Assembly (NCBI RefSeq): GCF_002742625.1 | Contig: NZ_PEBF01000001.1 | Coordinates: 2,852,001 to 2,916,000, forward strand | DNA: 64,000 bases | Source of the DNA: Caulobacter sp. FWC2 | GTDB lineage: Bacteria; Pseudomonadota; Alphaproteobacteria; Caulobacterales; Caulobacteraceae | Direction: 5' to 3' | Shown: in pieces, positions 21,188 to 29,764 of the stretch | How positions within the stretch are numbered: position 1 is the first letter of the stretch | Layout: each line of letters starts with the position of its first letter | Notes under the pieces: generated by a model | Seen by the model: the letters and a program-made list of their open reading frames with translations, nothing else | Told to the model about the DNA's origin: nothing | The model's database searches: none | Translations under genes and position numbers: made by a program

Positions 21188-21952
21188 ATGGAGCAACGCT
21201 GGCCAAACCGACTTTGGATCGTCCGTCATGGCCAGAGCGCCGGCAATGTGGCGCGAGACGCGGCCGATGCGGCGGGCATGAGCCGCATCGACATCGCCGA
21301 CCGTGACATGGACGTGGCGCTGAGCGCCCTGGGCCACCAACAGGCCGCCGCGCTCGGACGGTGGTTCGCCGGCCAGCCCGCGCAGGACCGACCGCGCACC
21401 GTTCTGACCTCGCCCTACTTGCGGGCGATCCAGACCAGCCAGGCCGTGCGCGACGCCGGCGGCACGGTCGAGCCGCATCGCAAGTTCTGCATCGACGAGC
21501 GGCTGCGCGAGAAGGAGTTCGGCATTCTCGATCGCCTCACCCGTCATGGCATCGAGGCTCAATTCCCCGACCAGGCGGAGTTTCGGCGGCTGTTGGGTAA
21601 GTTCTATCACCGACCGCCGGGCGGCGAGAGCTGGTGCGACGTCATCCTGCGCCTGCGGAGTCTCATCGATACGCTCAGCCTGCATCACCGCGGGGACGAT
21701 GTATTGATCGTCGCCCACCAGGTCGTCGTCCTATGCCTGCGCTACCTGCTGGAGGGCCTGACGGAAGAAGAGATCCTGGCCATTGACGCCCAGGCCGACA
21801 TCGCCAACTGCGGCCTCACCGAATATCGCTTCGATCCGACCCGAGGCCCAGGGGGCGAACTCGTGCTCACGCGCTACAATTTCACCGCGCCCCTCGAGGC
21901 GCAGGCCGCGCCGGTCACCGCCGCGCCCGACGCCAATGTCGCCGCCCGATGA
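21188..21952 (+). CDS. Histidine phosphatase family protein (phosphoglycerate mutase-like), 254 aa
   Basis: The RHG motif is at the start (LWIVRHGQSAGNVA), followed by the conserved Arg region (LTSPYLRAIQTSQAV), an Arg/Glu segment (DERLREKEFGIL) and the second catalytic His (DVLIVAHQVVVLCLRYLLEG). These residues define the two-His phosphatase superfamily: the first His carries the phosphoryl group. The substrate cannot be told from sequence; small phosphometabolites are usual. The nnrD gene overlaps its stop codon (ATGA), so a metabolite-repair or housekeeping role is possible. Cytoplasmic; no signal peptide. Confidence 0.85.
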   Translation: MEQRWPNRLWIVRHGQSAGNVARDAADAAGMSRIDIADRDMDVALSALGHQQAAALGRWFAGQPAQDRPRTVLTSPYLRAIQTSQAVRDAGGTVEPHRKFCIDERLREKEFGILDRLTRHGIEAQFPDQAEFRRLLGKFYHRPPGGESWCDVILRLRSLIDTLSLHHRGDDVLIVAHQVVVLCLRYLLEGLTEEEILAIDAQADIANCGLTEYRFDPTRGPGGELVLTRYNFTAPLEAQAAPVTAAPDANVAAR

Positions 21953-22809
21953 GTACTCCCGATCCCCTTGATGCGGCCTGGATGCGGGCCCATCGCCTCC
22001 CCTCGCCTGGCGACGGTGGGAAAGAAGAACGCGGACGGGTGCTGGTGATCGGCGGCGAGATCGAGCTGGCCGGGGCGGCGATGTTGGCTGGGGTCGCCGC
22101 CTTGCGCGCCGGCGCGGGAAAGCTGCAGGTGGCCGTCGCCGAGCTCGCCGTGCCGGCCGTCAGCGTGGCCTTGCCCGAGGCGCGTGTGCTGGCCCTGCCT
22201 CGGGACACCGCCGGTCACGCGAGCAACCAGGCGGTCGAGGTGGTGATCGATAACGCTTCGCGGTGCGACGCCCTGCTGATCGGCCCAGGCATGATGGATG
22301 ACCGCGCTGGCCTGGCCAAGACGCTCCTGGAGAGGGCGAGCAGTCACGCCGTCGTCGTCGACGCCGGCGCGCTGGACGCTATCGCCCATGCCCCGGCGCG
22401 CGCCGGCCGGGTCCTCACGCCCAATGCCGGCGAGATGGCCGGGCTGCTAGGCTGGGAGAAGGATCGCGTCGACGCCGACCCGCTGACGGCGGGGCTGGAG
22501 GCCGCCCGTCGCTTCCAGGCCGTCGTGGCGATGAAGGGGGCAATCACCTACGTCGTGTCGTCGGAGGGGCGCGCCGGGCGCTACGCCGGCGGCGGCCCGG
22601 GTCTTGGCGTCTCGGGGTCGGGTGATGTCCTGGGAGGGTTGATCGCCGGCCTCCTGGCGCGCGGCGTTGCGCCGTTCGACGCGGCGGCTTGGGGGGTTTT
22701 CGTTCACGGAGAGGCGGGGGCGCGCCTGGCCTCGAAGATCGGCGCGCTGGGCTATCTGGCGCGCGAGATCGCCGACGAGGCGCCCGCCATCCTGACGAGC
22801 TTCGGCTAA
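21949..22809 (+). CDS. nnrD: ADP-/ATP-dependent NAD(P)H-hydrate dehydratase, 286 aa
   Basis: Repairs hydrated NAD(P)H (NAD(P)HX) back to NAD(P)H using a nucleotide. The ribokinase-like fold is marked by VLVIGGEIELAGAAMLAGVAALRAGAG, the AGALDA stretch, TPNAGEMAGLLG and the phosphate-binding VSGSGDVLGGLIAG, all typical of NnrD/YjeF C-terminal domains. The N-terminal epimerase domain (NnrE) found fused in many bacteria is absent, so the epimerase must be a separate gene or missing. Translation is coupled to the upstream phosphatase by a 4-bp overlap. Confidence 0.9.
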   Translation: MSTPDPLDAAWMRAHRLPSPGDGGKEERGRVLVIGGEIELAGAAMLAGVAALRAGAGKLQVAVAELAVPAVSVALPEARVLALPRDTAGHASNQAVEVVIDNASRCDALLIGPGMMDDRAGLAKTLLERASSHAVVVDAGALDAIAHAPARAGRVLTPNAGEMAGLLGWEKDRVDADPLTAGLEAARRFQAVVAMKGAITYVVSSEGRAGRYAGGGPGLGVSGSGDVLGGLIAGLLARGVAPFDAAAWGVFVHGEAGARLASKIGALGYLAREIADEAPAILTSFG

Positions 22810-22872
22810 GGCCCAAGCCCGCTGGCCGCAGCCGGACCGATGCCATTGAAGCCTTCTCACAGGCCGCCGACT

Positions 22873-23496
22873 TCAAAGCCCCGCCTGACGTAGGCCGTCG
22901 AAGACGAACTGGACCGCAAGGGCCGCGAGCAGAACGCCCGAGACCCTGCCGACGACATCGGCCCCGGTCTTGCCCAACCAGCGGGTCAAGGGCCCGGAAA
23001 GGCGCATGGCCAGGTAGGTCAGGGCCAGGCAGACCAGAAGGCTGGCGAACACCGCGATCTCGGCCGCCCAATTGGTCGCCCGACCCTCGAGCAGGACGAT
23101 CGCCGAGAGACTTCCTGGCCCGGCGATCAGGGGAAACGCCAACGGAAAGACGGCCATGTCGCCGGCGCCTTGAGCCTCGCGCCGTTCGCCCTCGTTGATC
23201 GACGACAGTCCCGGACTGGCGAAGGTCAGGGTCAGGGCTTGCAGGAAGAGCAGCACGCCGCCGGCGACGCGGAAGGCGGGCATCGAAACATGCAGCAGCG
23301 ATAGCACCGTGGCCCCGGCGATCCCGAAAAGCGCCATCACGCCGCCAGCGATCGCCACCGCCCGTTTGGCCAGGCCTTTGCGCTCCTGTGGGGTGAACCC
23401 CGCGGACAGGCCCGCGAACACGGCGGCGGTTTCGATCGGGCCGATGGTGACCAACAGGGTGACGAAGTCGGACGAAAGATTGGAGGTGGGGACCAT
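22873..23496 (-). CDS. MarC family integral membrane protein, 207 aa
   Basis: Six hydrophobic segments can be picked out: LVTIGPIETAAVFAGL, VAIAGGVMALFGIAGATVL, VAGGVLLFLQALTLTF, VFPLAFPLIAGPGSLSAIVL, IAVFASLLVCLALTYLAM and VSGVLLAALAVQFVFDGL. The conserved PLAFPLIAGPG loop is the MarC signature. Function of the family is not established; early links to antibiotic resistance were not confirmed. It is the last gene of a minus-strand operon with the ATP-grasp fusion and DedA, 48 bp behind DedA. The start is an ATG without a strong Shine-Dalgarno sequence. Confidence 0.88.
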   Translation of the reverse strand: MVPTSNLSSDFVTLLVTIGPIETAAVFAGLSAGFTPQERKGLAKRAVAIAGGVMALFGIAGATVLSLLHVSMPAFRVAGGVLLFLQALTLTFASPGLSSINEGERREAQGAGDMAVFPLAFPLIAGPGSLSAIVLLEGRATNWAAEIAVFASLLVCLALTYLAMRLSGPLTRWLGKTGADVVGRVSGVLLAALAVQFVFDGLRQAGL

Positions 23497-23544
23497 GGCG
23501 AACAGGCGGACGGTTGGCGCTGGGCTCTCTTCTGAACTTGGTAT

Positions 23545-24051
23545 TTAGGAGGTGAACATCAAGGCGCCTAGCGCGCCGACCGCCAGCATCGCCGGGGGCC
23601 AGGCCACGCTGGCGACGGCGTTGGCGATCGCGAAGCGGCCGCGCGGCAGCCCCGACCATCCCGCCAGGAAGGGCGTGACGGTCGCGGGCGGACCCATGAA
23701 GCGGGCCAGCACGATGGCGGCCGCGCCGTGCCGCTGAAACAGAGCTTGCGCTGCCGCCTGCGCCTTGGGGCGCAACCGCGGCGCGGCCCTGCCGCGCGCC
23801 CGAAACTGTCGGCCAAGCTCGTAGGACGTGAAGGCGCCTAGGAACGCGCCCGCCATGATCCACAGCAGCAGGCCAGGACGCATCAGTCCGCTGGCTATCC
23901 CCGCGCCCAAGGCGACAAGCAGGGGTGTGACCGGCACGAAAAGCCCGATCACCACCAAGGCTTCGGCGAACGCGGCCACGGCCAGCAGCGGTCCAAGCCA
24001 GGGCGCACCGGCCTGCAGCATCCCCACCAAGCGCGCGCCAAGCTCAGCCAT
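23545..24051 (-). CDS. DedA family membrane protein, 168 aa
   Basis: The family pattern is visible as FAEALVVIGLFVPVTPLLVALGAGIASG, GAFLGAFTSYELGRQ, HGAAAIVLARFMGPPATVTPFLAGWSGLPRGRFAIANAVASVAWPP. Phe-x-Gly-Arg-type and Arg-Phe motifs required in DedA transporters are present, though Gly-Pro-Pro replaces the more usual Ile-Pro. Members of the family act as proton-coupled lipid scramblases or flippases, for example for undecaprenyl phosphate. At 168 aa it is somewhat short for the family. Its ATG overlaps the end of the ATP-grasp fusion gene by 8 bp, so the two are probably made together. Confidence 0.85.
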   Translation of the reverse strand: MAELGARLVGMLQAGAPWLGPLLAVAAFAEALVVIGLFVPVTPLLVALGAGIASGLMRPGLLLWIMAGAFLGAFTSYELGRQFRARGRAAPRLRPKAQAAAQALFQRHGAAAIVLARFMGPPATVTPFLAGWSGLPRGRFAIANAVASVAWPPAMLAVGALGALMFTS

Positions 24052-26131
24052 CGCCGTGCGCTCCGGCCGCCAGCGCGGCGCGCTCGCGCCGCCGCGCGCG
24101 CGCGGCCGCGACCAACCCCTTGAACAGGCGCCGATGCGCCGCCCGGTAAAGCATCAGTTCCGGATGGTGCTGGACGCCGATCCAGAACCGGCGGGATCGA
24201 TCCTCGATGACCTGGACGACTCCGTTCGTCTGGCGCGCGGCGACGGTCAGGCCGACACCCAAGCGGTCGATGGCCTGTTGATGGATCACGTTCACCGCTA
24301 GCCGGGGCTGACCGCAGATGGCGGCAAAGCGCGATGACGGGTTCACGGCGACGATCTTGCGGGCGAACAGCTTCTGCCATGGCGAGGGCTGGAGATTTGC
24401 GCCCTCGAACCCGGCCAGATCCATGTGCAGACCGCCCCCGGCCAGGACATTGAGCATCTGGGCGCCGCGGCAAACCCCCAACACCGGCAGGTCGTGACGA
24501 CGCGCGGCCAGGAGCCAGGACGCCTCCATGGCGCCCCGCGCCAGGTCGTAGGCATAGCCCGGCTTGGGCTGGCCCTCGAAGGTCGCCGGGAAGACATCCG
24601 AGCCGCCGCCCAGGATCAGCCCGTCGACGGTGTGCGGGTCCTGCGGCGCGCGCGCCGTCAGCCTCACCGCACGGCCGCCCGCGAGCCAGACCGCAAGGCG
24701 CATGGCCATCCACGCGGCGGTCTCGCCCTGGTCGGGCATGGTCACGCCGATCGTTGGGCGGGCCGATCTTGGCGCCTTGCGGCCGGGTCGTCCGGCGTCC
24801 GCCCCCGCATCGTAGGTGATCTCGTCGGGCAGCTTGCCATGCTTGACCAAGGCGCTGAGCACGAACAGGGCCCCTAGACCCACCAAGGGATCGTCGTCCT
24901 GATCGAATTCGCTGGGCGCGTCGCGGCCTTGGGCCAGGGCTTGACGCAGGCGCGCGACGATCTCGCCGAGCGACTGAACCCCGCTCATCTGGCCAAGATC
25001 CTTGCGCAGGTCGGCCCACTGTCCCGCGCTCAACCGGGCCTTGATGTCGCGCCAGGCTTGACCGCCCGCGCTCGACTGGCCGCTCGCGGCGGCGACCTCC
25101 TCGATGGCGGCCAGCAGCCACACCCCCGGGGTCTTGGTGCGGGCGCCGATATGGGGCTGGCCGATATGGTCGAGCGGTTGACCGATCGTCTGCAGATAAA
25201 GCAGCCAGGGGAAATCCACGGCGGTCTGGATGGAATGGAACAGGCCCGCCCAGAAGCGAGGATTGACCTCGATCAGGGCGGGAGCGTCGCCTGGCTGGCC
25301 GGTCCAGCGAAAATCCAGCTGCGCCAAGCCGGTCCAGCGGCTGGCCTGCAGCAGCGCTTCGGTGGCTGTCCGAAACGGCTCGGCGTCCACCGTCTCGCGG
25401 ATTGCCCCAGCGCCGGCCTTGCGTGGAAATTTCGTCAGGTTGCGATAGGCCATCATCGTGGCCAGACGCCCCTCGTGGGCCAAGGCCGCCACGCAATAGT
25501 CCTCGCCTGGCGAGACCTCCTGGAGCAAGGGCGGCGGGGCGAAGCCCAAGGCCTGGACCTTTTCGATCGCCGCGTCCGCGGACTCGACCATGCTGACGCC
25601 ACGTCCGCCCTCACCCCGGCTTGGCTTGACGATCAGGGGATATCGCCGCCGCGGCGCCAGCTCGGCGAGGGCCTCGGCGCTCTCGACCACCCAGGACTTG
25701 GGCGCTGGGAGCCCGACCGCGTCGGCCAGTCGGGCCAGATGGTCCTTGGGATGGACCAGGTCGATGCTTTCCCAACTGGGCGCGGCCAGCTTCACCGTGG
25801 GCTCGAACCGCGCGCGGTGACGGGCGATCAGTTCGCCCTCGGCGAAGACCGGCATCAGCACGTAGGGACGGTCGTCACGCGGCGCGTAGTCGCGCACGGC
25901 CACTTCAAGGTCGTCGAGAAACCGCTCCGGCGCGGTCTTCCAGGGCGCCACGGTGAAGGTTTCCTGAACGTGTTTTGAAAACGACAAGACTGTCAGATCG
26001 ACGTCGTCGCAGCCGATAACCTCCACGCCCCGCTGGGCCAGGGATCTGGCGATGACCAGGGCGATCAGGCTGCGGCCATAGGTGAGGATCACCCGCCCCG
26101 CTGACGGCGATGATCGCGGCTTGTCGAACAT
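24044..26131 (-). CDS. ATP-grasp ligase fused to class I glutamine amidotransferase-like (gamma-glutamyl hydrolase) domain, 695 aa
   Basis: Residues ~12-330 form a pre-ATP-grasp plus ATP-grasp unit: VILTYGRSLIALVIARSLAQR, PLIVKPSRGEGGRGVSMV (ATP-binding Lys and Gly-rich loop), LAQLDFRW and PALIEVNPRFWAG (metal-binding Glu/Asn). Residues ~457-670 are a peptidase C26/PuuD-like domain: DGLILGGGSDVFP, nucleophile Cys554 (LGVCRGAQMLNVLAGG), and GVQHHPE with catalytic His and Glu. The first domain would join a carboxylate to an amine at the cost of ATP; the second would hydrolyse a gamma-glutamyl amide or supply ammonia. A ~120-residue helical linker separates them. Substrate unknown. Heads an operon with DedA and MarC genes. 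I do not recall a described protein with this arrangement. Confidence 0.82.
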   Translation of the reverse strand: MFDKPRSSPSAGRVILTYGRSLIALVIARSLAQRGVEVIGCDDVDLTVLSFSKHVQETFTVAPWKTAPERFLDDLEVAVRDYAPRDDRPYVLMPVFAEGELIARHRARFEPTVKLAAPSWESIDLVHPKDHLARLADAVGLPAPKSWVVESAEALAELAPRRRYPLIVKPSRGEGGRGVSMVESADAAIEKVQALGFAPPPLLQEVSPGEDYCVAALAHEGRLATMMAYRNLTKFPRKAGAGAIRETVDAEPFRTATEALLQASRWTGLAQLDFRWTGQPGDAPALIEVNPRFWAGLFHSIQTAVDFPWLLYLQTIGQPLDHIGQPHIGARTKTPGVWLLAAIEEVAAASGQSSAGGQAWRDIKARLSAGQWADLRKDLGQMSGVQSLGEIVARLRQALAQGRDAPSEFDQDDDPLVGLGALFVLSALVKHGKLPDEITYDAGADAGRPGRKAPRSARPTIGVTMPDQGETAAWMAMRLAVWLAGGRAVRLTARAPQDPHTVDGLILGGGSDVFPATFEGQPKPGYAYDLARGAMEASWLLAARRHDLPVLGVCRGAQMLNVLAGGGLHMDLAGFEGANLQPSPWQKLFARKIVAVNPSSRFAAICGQPRLAVNVIHQQAIDRLGVGLTVAARQTNGVVQVIEDRSRRFWIGVQHHPELMLYRAAHRRLFKGLVAAARARRRERAALAAGAHGDG

Positions 26132-26531
26132 GCTTGCGCCTCCAGCCGAAAACGAAGCTTGAGCGACGAGACGGCGCTTGAGTTCCCCGGCATGGCGACA
26201 GGATCGAAAAAAATCTCAGATCGCCCGTCAAAGTGCTCAAGCACCTCTCAACCCGCGGCGCGGCCTGCAGAACGGCCACTCGTCCGGCTTGTCGTGACCA
26301 TATCGGTCCGCTCGCCCGCCCCCGTCGTCCCGCGCCGGCGCCGAACGCGCACGCGGCGGCAGGCGGTCTGAACGGCTCACGAGATGACATGCGCCTCTTG
26401 GCCCCTCCTTTGAAACCCAGGACTGGCGATCAGCGCGGGCCTTGCGCAAGGGGCCTAAGACGACGCGCCGGCGATCGCCCTTGAGGCAGCCCACCGCTGG
26501 AGCCTCTCTCCACGACACGCGTTGCACCGCC
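26132..26531. other. 400-bp divergent intergenic region
   Basis: Separates the ATP-grasp operon (minus) from mscS (plus) and should hold both promoters. An A-rich stretch lies near 26209-26217. No GGAAC-type promoter, RNA gene or credible small ORF was found; open frames here are Arg/Ala-rich shadows. Confidence 0.45.
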
Positions 26532-27614
26532 ATGTCATTCTATTCCGACCGGCTCGACGGGCTGCCCTGGGTTCCTACGTGGGCCCCGCCCTGGGCCGTG
26601 AGCCTTGGCCTGACCGGCGTGGCCATCTTGGTGGCGCTCGCCGCTCACCAGATCCTGGTTCTCGTCATTCGGCGCGGGTTGGCGGGCCGGGACGCCTTTT
26701 GGCCCGCCTTGGCGGTGCGCGCGCGACGGCCCACGCGCTGGGTTTTCATCGTGGCCGCGTTGAGCGCGGCGGCTTCGGTCGCGCCTCTGACGCCAGGCCA
26801 AGCCGCAGGCGCCAAGCACCTGCTGGTGGTCCTGTTCATTCTCCTGATTGGTTGGATCGTCTTGACGTCGCTCGACATCGGCGCAGCACTTTATCTCAGG
26901 CGCTTCCGGGTCGACATCGAGGACAATCTCCTGGCGCGCAAGCATCTGACACAGGTGCGAATCCTGCGCCGGGCAAGCGCCGTGGTCGTGGGGCTTTTCA
27001 CCGTGGCTCTTGCGTTAATGACGGTGCCTGGCGTGCGGCAGTGGGGCGTCAGTCTGCTGGCGGCCGGCGGCGCGGCCAGCTTGATCGTCGGTCTGGCCCT
27101 ACAGCCGCTGCTGACCAATCTCATCGCCGGTATACAGATCGCCGTAACCCAACCCATCCGTATCGACGACGCCGTCATCGTGGAAAAGGAATGGGGCAAT
27201 ATCGAAGAGATCAACGCCACCTACGTGGTCGTGCGCCTCTGGGACTGGCGGCGGATGGTGCTGCCGCTCAGCTACTTCATCCAAACCCCATTCCAAAATT
27301 GGACACGGGAATCGGCGGCGCTGATCGGGACGGTCATGATCTATGTCGACCACTCCGCGCCAATCGACGTCCTGCGGGCCAAGCTCGAAGACATCGTGAG
27401 GGCTTCGAGCCTTTGGGATGGCAAGGTGGTCAATCTGGCGGTCACAGACATCACCGCCCAGGTTCTGGAGGTGCGCTGTCTGGTCAGCGCCCGCAACGCC
27501 CCGACGGCCTTCGACCTTCGCTGTGAGGTGCGCGAAAAGATGATGGCGTTCATCGCCCAGGAGCTGCCCCTCGCCCTGGCGCGCCAGAGATTGGCCTTGG
27601 CCGATCCCGCGTGA
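26532..27614 (+). CDS. MscS family mechanosensitive ion channel, 360 aa
   Basis: Four hydrophobic segments at residues ~20-45, ~68-85, ~90-120 and ~150-170 precede the pore-lining helix (WGVSLLAAGGAASLIVGLALQPLLTNLIAGI) and the cytoplasmic beta domain (PIRIDDAVIVEKEWGNIEEI...WDWRRMVLPLSYFIQTPFQNWT), which is the standard MscS core. Such channels open when membrane tension rises on hypo-osmotic shock. The ATG at 26532 places translation directly before the first hydrophobic region; upstream codons in frame look non-coding. Osmoprotection by trehalose and release through MscS fit the same physiology, but the genes are not in one operon. Confidence 0.93.
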   Translation: MSFYSDRLDGLPWVPTWAPPWAVSLGLTGVAILVALAAHQILVLVIRRGLAGRDAFWPALAVRARRPTRWVFIVAALSAAASVAPLTPGQAAGAKHLLVVLFILLIGWIVLTSLDIGAALYLRRFRVDIEDNLLARKHLTQVRILRRASAVVVGLFTVALALMTVPGVRQWGVSLLAAGGAASLIVGLALQPLLTNLIAGIQIAVTQPIRIDDAVIVEKEWGNIEEINATYVVVRLWDWRRMVLPLSYFIQTPFQNWTRESAALIGTVMIYVDHSAPIDVLRAKLEDIVRASSLWDGKVVNLAVTDITAQVLEVRCLVSARNAPTAFDLRCEVREKMMAFIAQELPLALARQRLALADPA

Positions 27615-27746
27615 CCGGCGCCCGGGCCCTAAGGTTTGACCTCGCCGCAAAGGGCCCTCGTCCAAGATTCTGCCTGCACACAGCCTCGTGCATGGGAATC
27701 TGAACCCCGGCAACCAATCACCGCCTGGACCTTTTACAGTCTCGTC

Positions 27747-28115
27747 ATGCGCATCTCCGGCATCGATTACGCGGCCGTCACGACCACAAGGCCTGCCGAA
27801 ACCGCGCCCTCCCTGGGCGAGGTGCTGGGGCGCGTCCGGCCGCGCCGCGCCTGGCCCTTCTCAAGCTATAGGCTTTACGTCGGCGACGAGGAGGTCGCCC
27901 ACGGGGTGGAGGCCGACCCCGGCGCGGCCAGTTCCCCGGCCCACCGCATTAATCGCGCCGCCCTGCGGTTGCCCATTTTCGACGCCACAGTGATCCAGCT
28001 TGGGGACGGTGACGTTCCGATCGAGACCGGAGCGACAGACGGCGCGCCGCGCCAGATTCACGGGATCGACGCCAACGGCTTTGGTGTCGGGCACAACGCG
28101 CCAGGCCTGGGCTGA
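27747..28115 (+). CDS. Hypothetical protein upstream of exonuclease III, 122 aa
   Basis: An ATG at 27747 opens a soluble protein (MRISGIDYAAVTTTRPAE...) with mixed helix and strand and a polar, Gly-rich C-terminus (IHGIDANGFGVGHNAPGLG). I recognise no family, and there is no signal peptide or membrane segment. It ends 3 bp before the exonuclease III ATG and is very probably cotranscribed with it. An upstream in-frame extension to ~27636 looks like spacer. Confidence 0.5.
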   Translation: MRISGIDYAAVTTTRPAETAPSLGEVLGRVRPRRAWPFSSYRLYVGDEEVAHGVEADPGAASSPAHRINRAALRLPIFDATVIQLGDGDVPIETGATDGAPRQIHGIDANGFGVGHNAPGLG

Positions 28116-28118
28116 GCC

Positions 28119-28898
28119 ATGCGGATCGCCACCTTCAACGTCAATGGGATCACCGCGCGCCTGCCGGCGCTGCTGACCTGGCTTGACCAGAGCAAACCCG
28201 ATGTCGTCTGCCTGCAGGAGTTGAAGGCGCCCCAGGAGCGCTTTCCGCAGGCGGCCTTGGAGGCGGCCGGCTATGGCGCGATCTGGCACGGACAGAGCGC
28301 CTGGAATGGCGTGGCGATCCTGCGGCGCGGCGGCGCGCCGCTCGAGCGCCGGCGGGGCCTGCCTGGCGATCCGGGCGATCTGCACAGCCGCTATATCGAG
28401 GCTGAAATCGACGGCCTGGTAGTCGGCTGCCTCTACCTGCCCAACGGCAATCCCGCGCCGGGGCCCAAGTTCGACTACAAGCTAAGCTGGCTCAAGCGGT
28501 TCGAGGCCCATGCCCAGAACCTGCTGGCCGAAAGCCGGCCGGTCGTGCTGGCCGGCGACTACAACATCATCCCCACCGACCTGGACGTCTATGTCCCCGA
28601 TCGCTGGCGCGAGGACGCCCTATTTCGGCCCGAGGTTCGCGCGGCCTACGCGCGGTTGCTCGGCCAGGGCTGGATCGACGCCTTGCGAACACAGCATCCC
28701 GGAGAAACGATCTATACCTTCTGGGACTATCTGCGACGCCGCTTCGATCGCAACGCGGGGCTGCGGATCGACCACCTGCTGCTGAGCCCGGACTTGGCGC
28801 CGCGCTTGAAGGCCGCCGACGTTGATCGCTTCGCTCGGGCCGGTGAGCGGCCCAGCGACCACGCGCCGACCTGGATCGAACTGCAGGGCCAGAAATAG
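28119..28898 (+). CDS. xthA: Exodeoxyribonuclease III (AP endonuclease), 259 aa
   Basis: Cleaves DNA 5' of abasic sites and removes 3' blocking groups in base-excision repair. The Mg-dependent endonuclease/exonuclease/phosphatase fold is shown by MRIATFNVNGI, VVCLQELKAP (metal-binding Glu), YLPNGNP, VVLAGDYNIIPTDLDVY (catalytic Asp and Asn), RIDHLLLSP and the terminal PSDHAPTWIEL (catalytic His). Full-length compared with the ~260-residue norm. It follows a small hypothetical gene by 3 bp. Confidence 0.95.
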   Translation: MRIATFNVNGITARLPALLTWLDQSKPDVVCLQELKAPQERFPQAALEAAGYGAIWHGQSAWNGVAILRRGGAPLERRRGLPGDPGDLHSRYIEAEIDGLVVGCLYLPNGNPAPGPKFDYKLSWLKRFEAHAQNLLAESRPVVLAGDYNIIPTDLDVYVPDRWREDALFRPEVRAAYARLLGQGWIDALRTQHPGETIYTFWDYLRRRFDRNAGLRIDHLLLSPDLAPRLKAADVDRFARAGERPSDHAPTWIELQGQK

Positions 28899-28997
28899 CG
28901 GCGGTCGACGATATCGACGTCGTCTCCAATCTAGCTGGACGAACCGGTCCGAGGTGTCGAACGCCACATCGCCTTTGCCCGGTTCGCAGGTCGCAGC

Positions 28998-29312
28998 CTA
29001 GTGGGCGTGGTGCTCGGCGTTGCGCTTGCGCGTCGCGGCCGCCTTTTTGGCGGAGGCCGACCGGTCGGCGGCGCTGCGTTGGCCAGAGGCCTTGCCGCCC
29101 TTCTCGCCCCCCTTGTGGGCGGCGGGATGACCTGTGGTCTTTCCTCGACCGGATCCGGACTTCTTGCCGCCGCCGTCATCCTTGTTGACGGTGGCCCAAG
29201 CCCGGCGCTCGGCTTCCTGGGTCGATACGCCCTTGTCCTCGTAGGACTCGGCGATGTGATCGGCCTTGCGCTCCTGCTTATCGGTATAGCTGGACTTGTC
29301 GCCACGTGGCAT
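28998..29312 (-). CDS. Small basic plasmid-stabilisation-like protein, 104 aa
   Basis: Opens MPRGDKSSYTDKQERKADHI followed by SYEDKGVSTQEAERRAWATVNKDDGGGKKSGSG, a pattern I know from small alphaproteobacterial proteins often labelled plasmid stabilisation protein. The N-terminal ~50 residues are helical; the rest is a Lys/Ala/Gly/Ser-rich basic tail ending in AEHHAH that could bind nucleic acid. The label is historical and gives no proven function. The ATG at 29312 has GGAAGGGAG upstream; a long upstream in-frame stretch is not used. It follows the trb operon on the same strand but with a 228-bp gap, so it is likely a separate unit. Confidence 0.7.
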   Translation of the reverse strand: MPRGDKSSYTDKQERKADHIAESYEDKGVSTQEAERRAWATVNKDDGGGKKSGSGRGKTTGHPAAHKGGEKGGKASGQRSAADRSASAKKAAATRKRNAEHHAH

Positions 29313-29355
29313 TTCGGGACTCCCTTCCGGCCGGTCATCCGCCGGCTGGTTTTGA

Positions 29356-29380
29356 AATGCCGCGTGCGGCTGGTCGTTCC
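29356..29380 (-). promoter_or_regulatory. Degenerate EcfG-type promoter candidate
   Basis: On the minus strand GGAAC is followed after 16 bases by CATT, one mismatch from CGTT, ~45 bp upstream of the ATG at 29312. Position and strand are right, but the -10 is imperfect. Confidence 0.3.
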
Positions 29381-29539
29381 TATAGCAAAGCCAAGGCGCG
29401 CCTCGTCGCGACCGCTCTTCAGCGCTGTGGCGCCGCCCTGCCCGATCGCTGCCCGCCGCATCAACAACGCCGCTCCAGGCGTTTTTTAACGCGCTGACGG
29501 CGCACTCTGGAGTGTCGGGACTGTGGCTCCGGAACGGCA

Positions 29540-29764
29540 CTAGCCATCCCGAGGCTTGCGGCCCCTGACGAACGCCCGATCGGTGGCCATGAACCGGGCG
29601 AGCATCGGCGCGACCAAGCGGGCTGGCTCGGCGGCCTTGCCACCTTCCTGGGCGGCATGGGCCTGGGCATAGGCGACGAGGTCGCGATGGATGGCGGCCG
29701 GCAGCTCCAAGGCCAGCTTGACGGGCGTTTCGTCCTCCAGCGGACCAAGCTTCAGTTTGCTCAT
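29540..29764 (-). CDS. DUF2274 domain-containing protein, 74 aa
   Basis: Sequence MSKLKLGPLEDETPVKLALELPAAIHRDLVAYA...EPARLVAPMLARFMATDRAF is typical of DUF2274. These proteins are encoded directly behind trbI in alphaproteobacterial trb operons and look like small ribbon-helix-helix-type or helical accessory proteins, so a role in regulating or assembling the conjugation system is likely but unproven. The ATG overlaps the trbI stop by 4 bp. It is the last gene of the trb operon. Confidence 0.88.
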   Translation of the reverse strand: MSKLKLGPLEDETPVKLALELPAAIHRDLVAYAQAHAAQEGGKAAEPARLVAPMLARFMATDRAFVRGRKPRDG

